Below, piece by piece: positions 58,794 through 64,000 of a stretch of 64,000 nt of DNA (position 1 is the stretch's first letter; each line of letters starts with the position of its first letter). Origin of the DNA: Raffaelea ambrosiae (taxonomy: Eukaryota; Ascomycota; Sordariomycetes; Ophiostomatales; Ophiostomataceae); contig PCDI01000002.1 of the NCBI GenBank assembly GCA_002778195.1, positions 1,819,628 through 1,883,627 of the forward strand, read 5' to 3'. The notes under the pieces were generated by a model. The model was not told the DNA's origin. It saw nothing but the letters and a program-made list of their open reading frames with translations, and made no database searches. A program made the position numbers and the translations under genes.

Positions 58794-61700
58794 GGTGGTC
58801 GTCGACAGGACTAGGCTGCGGCTGTAGTGAGACGGGTCGGTAGGGAAAGGCTGCAGGTCTCTTGTGGCGGGAAGGGGAAAAACAAAAACAATAAATTTTA
58901 AATTTTAAAAAATTAAAAAAAAGCTCTACTCGTAGAGGTTGGAAACCCAAAAAAGAAAAAAGAAAAACCCCAGACGTCATGCAGTTCGATCAGGAAGAAA
59001 TATGAATAGAATCAATAAAGCATGGAACAAACCAGACACAATAATGGCGACAAGAAATCAAAACTTGTCCGTGCCGGGTGGGTTTAAATCACCAAATGGC
59101 CAACTGCTCTCGTTTCTCGGACTCCGCTGGCTCGCACATACTATTAGTAGATGCGTGCCAGTGCCGGGTTGTTTGTTTGGGGGCATGCAGTATATGATCT
59201 GGAGAACAAGGCAGGCCGTGCCGTGCGTGTTGGCCCTGTCCAAAGACTCAGCTACCCCATAGTCAATATTGGGCCGAGCCAGTGCAACTGGCAGTGCCTG
59301 TCACCTTTCTGGGAGGCCAAACAGTCACGGCAATCAAAGCAGGCACAGGAGTCACAGTCCAATAAGTTCGTTGCAACTGAACAGACAGGTCATAAATGAT
59401 GGCTGGGTTTGCCTGAGACAGCGGACCGTGTAGGTCGACAGGGTGGTAGACAAGGACAGGAACAGGGACAATGCTTCTGCATATGGTTCTGTAGGGAGTG
59501 ACGAGTAGTTGTTCTACATGGTAAGATACCTGCCCCAGGGTGGTGGTGGTATCTCAGTTGTGAAGGCGACGGTTGCAATCACATGGTACGTTGCAAAAAT
59601 ACGACAGAACAAGAAAGGAAAACGAGAATAAGAAAGGAAAACGAGAATAAGAAAGGAGAACATGGGAAGATAGTAGGAGGCAGCGAGGAAAAGAGAAAAC
59701 GAAAAAAAACGAGAGAACGAGAGTGCATTCACGCATTCATGCATTCATGCATGTTTGCATGTTTGCAAGAATGCAAGAAGGCAATGGACACGAAAAAGAA
59801 AAGATACAGAGCAAAGAAAGATACAGGGCACCAAAGGAAGAAAGACTTTGAAAAAAAAAAAGCACTATAAGCGCCAATAGAATTAAAGAAAAGGAGAACA
59901 AAGGAACTGAAAGGATTGTCTAAAACCACCAACAGCATTAGAAAGAACCCTAAAAAGAAACAAAATAAAAACTAAAATAAAAAGTATGCATTGAGACATC
60001 GGCGACCTCGGTAAATGCGACTTTGGAGAGTCCAGCAACGCCTTTTGGTCTCTGTTCTCTTTTTGGCTGCTTCCTTTCCTTGTCCGTCCGGGCAGAGAAA
60101 GGTCGCCGTTTTTGGCACACGCTTCCCCGAGCAAGGACATGGGATCGAGATTGATGAATGGCCACCCAGAGAAGCCGTACAGGGGACACCCAAGCAGACC
60201 ATCCGACGAGGCCATTCATAGAANCAAGAAAAAGAAATAGACCACCCAAAGATACCAAAAAAACCAAAGAAACCAAAGAAAGCAGACAAACCGCCCACAG
60301 TGACGAAAGCAGGTGCATACGGGCCTGTGTGGGAGTAGGTGTGTGTGTGTGTGGAGCTGCAAGAAGAGCTGAAGTTGTGTGCTTTTTCAGCCTTAAGAAA
60401 CCCGCCCATTGGCTCGCGGATCACGGGTCCCAGCGCGCTCGCAGAACCGCCGTCCCCCCCCCTCCAATTGTGACGCTGGATGGAAATTCCGGCCAGGCCG
60501 CTACGCGACAGGGCACCTTCAGCTCTGTGCTCTCCCCCGAATGATGAAAAGTGACAGATCGTTTTCCCTTGTTTGGAAATGACGCGCAAAGAAAAAGGGA
60601 AAGAAAAAAGAATGGAAAAAAAAGAGAGGCACAGGGCAGAATCAAAAGAAACATGGCCAGAGAAACACGGAAATCGTACTAGACAAGACACAAGAGCTTC
60701 TTACTCGCCAACAAGGTGCAAAGGAGCAGAGACCAGAACGAAACTCGCCGACAAAAAGGCGCTCTCCCCACCCCCCTGGGTGCCGCAATGGCCTGTTCTG
60801 TGTCGCGACCCGGCTGGCTGTTGCCAGCCAGTCCCAGGACACGGCCGCCTCGTCACATATCAGAACGACAATGGAAAGGGACAGTTTCAAAAGAGGCATT
60901 CGCCCGGAATGAGCACGGCAGGGCCGCGGAACGTCGGCTGGTCTGCCTCTGCTCTCTGTCGCTGTCTCTCTGGCCCCTGGGCTATCACGGCCGGTGTCAA
61001 GATGCGATGCACGCAATGGCAATCATAGCGTGTGCCAATATGTCACCATCGTCGGTAGAGGGCACCGTATGCATCACTGTGTGTTTGGGTCTCCCACACT
61101 GTCTTCGCAAGTCTGTGTGTCGGACCGGAAGGACGCTGCAGGGGCCCTCGCATGTACATGCTCGTCGTATCCCGTGAGCGGATCGTACATCGTAGGCCTG
61201 AAAATCATCGCAGGCTATTCCGCCAGCGGGAAAAGAAAGAAGCAAGACGGAAAAAGGAAAAAGAAAAAAAAAAGCGATCTCCAATGCCGCCGCCCTCCCC
61301 AGCCCCAAAAGCAAGGCACGGTTGAGCTGGGCCCCCAGGATGTGCGCATGTGCCTACTCGTACATAGTAGTAAAAATAAAAAATAAAACCCCCCCCCCAA
61401 AATCCACACTCCTGCACATCAGTAGGCGAAGCTATCGCTGCAGCTACGAGTAGGTGGACCCGAAGGGGCCACCCACAGGTCGGCACCCATAACTCGGGAT
61501 TCCTCCACCTTTGAGGAGGAGGGGGGGGGGAGGAGCCGCGCCAGTGAGGCACAAGGGCACAAGAAAGGGCCGCCAGGAGACGCCAAACACACGCGCAGAA
61601 AGACCGGCGTGCGGACATGCATCGCAAGAGGATCGGTTGTCTATTTCACCCCCCTGTCCATCGGGGCTGCCCCAGGCACACACACACATTGTGGGAGGCT

Positions 61701-62991
61701 CGAAGGGAGGGCGTTTCTTACATAGTCGTCCCCTTTTATATTTCGAATCATACACACGAGCAGTACGAGTAGAAAAACGAAAAAAAGAGGAGAAAATGCC
61801 AGAAAAAAAAAAGAAAAAAAGGCATAGGAGCAAGACCTCCATGCTGGACTGGAAGACCCCAGAAAGAGTACGAGGCTCGTCAAAAGACGGGAGAAAAAAA
61901 AAAAAAGAAAAACCCGTTTCAGACGTATGCATTGTTTGTATTGTTGAATCGATGCATCGAACAGAGATATGCGTGGAGAAGGACAGGATGTGCTGACAAG
62001 ACACACACACCAACTACGGCCTGCACTTGCCCAACGGCCAAAGGAGCGTTTCCTCTCTGCCCAAAAAGGAACTTCTCGCGAGACACTCCTCTGCAGCCTG
62101 AGCGTTAGCCTGTCGTGGTTTGTGTGTACACACTATAGTAGTAAGACAACATGATGTGTGCAAGATAACTACTTTCTTTGTGTATGGAGTGGGTACTCGC
62201 ACACAAGTCAACGTCACTTGTTCTACTTGCCTGTCTACACTGCTACCCGTCCGTCAGTTTTACATGGCATGAATAACGGCCGCGACCCTCTGGCCGTATC
62301 GTCCTACCGTGTCAATCTGACTCGGGCACCCACAGTGTACCCCAAGGTGTGGTTCTGCTGATCCTCTTTTTTTCTTTTCTTTTTTTCGTGTTTGGTTTTT
62401 CTTTCCTTGGCCCTACCAATCCGTCTCGTGCCGCCCTCCCCTTGCAAGACCGCCAGACCAGATGCCATTTGTATATTAATTGCTTTTTTTTTTTTTGGCC
62501 CTGGCCGAGGCGAAAAATAAAAATAAAAACAAAAGAGACAGATGACAGGCAAGGGAGGAAGGACAGACAGACAGAAAACCGGTAAAAGCTGAACGGCCAC
62601 TCGAAAAAGAGACCTGGAAATAGAAGAACGGCGAAGGCAAAAAAAAAAAAGAAAAAAGAAAAAGAAAAGGAGCAACATCAAACGAAAGAAAAAGAAAAGA
62701 ACAAGAGAAGAACAAGAAAAAGAAAAAGAAAACGAAAACGAAAAAAAAAGGGAGGGCGTTGTCACTTTATAACGTCTATGGTGTCCTGCTCTTTTCGATC
62801 TTATTTTGTGTTTTTTTTTTTTTAAAAATAAGAAGCGCAAGTGACCAGGATTTCATCGTCCAAACGACCTTTTCCCAATCGTTCTTGCATTGTTTGCGCG
62901 CATGTGCTGTAACCACACAAGACGCAGGCCTATCACGATACATTGTCACCATTCCACGACAACAAAAACAAGACAACAAGGAGGCGTCAAT
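58794..62991. other. Intergenic region before the cysteine-rich gene
   Basis: No supported gene in 4.2 kb. It contains AT-rich sequence at 58890-58922, ATGCATTC/ATGTTTGC-type short repeats at 59735-59775, polypurine tracts (59600-59710, 62637-62756), an N at 60224, a C10 run at 61389-61398, and TACTCGTA/TACATAGTA words clustered at 58927, 61355, 61361, 61445 and 61764. Confidence 0.5.
62637..62756. repeat. Polypurine tract upstream of the cysteine-rich gene
   Basis: About 120 nt of almost only A and G (GAAAAAG, GAACAAGA and AACGAAAA units). It lies about 235 nt before the proposed start at 62992, with a TTATAA sequence just after it at 62768. Confidence 0.85.
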
Positions 62992-63529
62992 ATGTGCGAG
63001 TGGTGTCAGGCACGTCTTTCTCGGTTGGCATTCTACGTCAGAGGTAGGGGAGCCTCACTAACACAATTCCCTCCTGCAGAGAGAATACAGATGCGGCCAC
63101 TTCCGCTTCATCGCCGCCAAATGGTGCAAGACATACTGGTCGAGGAAGCGGCCCTGCAGTGTCAATGTGACTCATTTTGAACTGAGGTGAGCAAGACTGA
63201 ACCGACGATGATGGATCGATGGCTGACTGTTGTTGCAGAAGCGAAGAACTATGCGGTATGAATGACGACCGGTCCTCTTTGTGCAATTCTTACCATTCTT
63301 CTTTTTTTTTTTGGCTTCTTTTTTTCTTGCACATTCAACACGGTACTCATTCTCCTTTTTCCCGTCCGCCTCTAACAAACCTACCCCAACAGCGTCCTGC
63401 CAACCAAGGCAGCCAACAGAACAGCAGGCCGAGTACATCCGCAACATCTACACATACCTGCGGCAGAAATACCCGGACCGAGACTGGGAGGCCATCCGGA
63501 TGCAGGGCGTCCCAGGACCGAAGAAATGA
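62992..63529 (+). CDS. Small cysteine-rich protein with CGH...CxxC pattern, 4 exons (first exon tentative)
   Basis: Exons 2-4 are well supported: 63080-63186, 63239-63255 (17 nt) and 63393-63529, with GTGAGC/TGCAG and GTATGA/ACAG junctions whose phases agree. They read EYRCGHFRFIAAKWCKTYWS, then a segment ending CSVNVTHFELR, then SEELCASC across the micro-exon, and finish with a conserved-looking tail (YIRNIYTYLRQKYPDRDWEA...PGPKK). The C-G-H, W-C, C and C-x-x-C spacing resembles small fungal zinc-binding-like proteins that often start Met-Cys. A branch-point CTAAC lies 15-20 nt before the exon-2 acceptor. Exon 1 is proposed as 62992-63036 (MCEWCQARLSRLAFY), giving 101 aa, but its donor GTCAGA is weak and the intron would be only 43 nt. 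The true 5' end may be elsewhere. Confidence 0.7.
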
Positions 63530-64000
63530 ACAGAAAGGACAAAAGACAGTAAACACAGAAAGACAGTAAAGACAAAGTCGAAATCAAAAGTCACGACGGT
63601 CACGATGGTCACGACGGCACACGACAGGACGCAAGACCACGAGAGCACACGAGCACAGCTATGCTCCAGGAGTTGGGATAATTTTCTGATTTTGATTCTG
63701 ATTTTGATTTGTGATTCCTGTTCACCCTGGCAGTATCATGGGACGCATTGTTTTTTCTTCTTTTTCTCTTTTTCTTTTTCTTTTCTTTTTGTCTCTCTTT
63801 TTCTTTCTCTTTCTCTTTTTCTTTTTCCTTCTTTTTCTTTTTCCTTTTCCTTTCCTTTTTTTTTCTTTTTTCCTCTCTTTTGGAATCGGCAACGGGTCAG
63901 CATTGAATAGAAAAAGTGCATCGAATGGGCGAAACTCTTGTATCTTTTTTGGTGTTGGTGTGCTTTTTTTTTGGTCTCGGTATGTATGTTTCGTTTTACG
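63530..64000. other. 3' flank of the cysteine-rich gene with polypyrimidine tract
   Basis: GTCACGA/GGTCACGATG-type short tandem words occur at 63590-63625 and GATTTTGATT repeats at 63686-63712. About 63745-63880 is a nearly pure T/C tract of TTTTTC units. No coding sequence is seen up to the window edge. Confidence 0.6.

Noticed and set aside
59278..59292. GCCAGT-GCA-ACTGGC small hairpin
   Set aside because: Six-base arms of this kind are expected by chance many times in 64 kb.

Overview
The window is nuclear DNA from a filamentous ascomycete, most likely a Sordariomycete. Reasons: short GT-AG introns of about 55-160 nt inside GC-rich coding sequence, pyrimidine-rich leaders, a septin-type GTPase with a fungal N-terminal extension, a secreted alkaline phosphatase with a fungal N-terminal domain, and multi-kilobase intergenic DNA full of microsatellites and homopolymers. 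I cannot name the species. No rRNA, tRNA, CRISPR array, telomere repeat or intact transposon was seen.

Left part (1 to about 29.4 kb) carries mostly conserved housekeeping genes. In order: a secreted alkaline phosphatase (minus, 3 exons), cytosolic leucyl-tRNA synthetase (plus, 7 exons including a 16-nt micro-exon next to the HIGH motif), a divergent septin GTPase (minus, 2 exons), a DUF1348/NTF2-like protein (plus, 2 exons), a GDT1/UPF0016 cation transporter with a very long alanine-rich N-terminal region (minus, 2 exons), a small charged protein (plus) and a poly-Q/poly-T protein of unknown function (minus). Phosphatase and LeuRS are divergent over a 2.6-kb spacer. LeuRS/septin and DUF1348/GDT1 are convergent pairs.

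Right part (29.4-64 kb) looks like accessory or fast-evolving DNA. It starts with 17 kb in which I find no gene, only microsatellites, minisatellites, long G or C runs and three of the four ambiguous bases. Then come three low-complexity genes without any domain I recognise: 1139 aa plus, 503 aa plus with 3 exons, 324 aa minus. Last is a small cysteine-rich gene with a 17-nt micro-exon. These genes do not form an obvious pathway.

The most striking structure is in the first intron of the 503-aa gene. A 105-bp segment is duplicated exactly, and between the copies lies a 52-nt patch identical to coding sequence of the 1139-aa gene about 4.6 kb upstream. That is what template-switching repair would leave. 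Other notable items are a roughly 176-nt fold-back repeat behind the 1139-aa gene, enrichment of the words TACTCGTA and TACATAGTA in intergenic DNA, and an acidic repeat tract in the 503-aa gene that is open in two frames with two possible C-termini.
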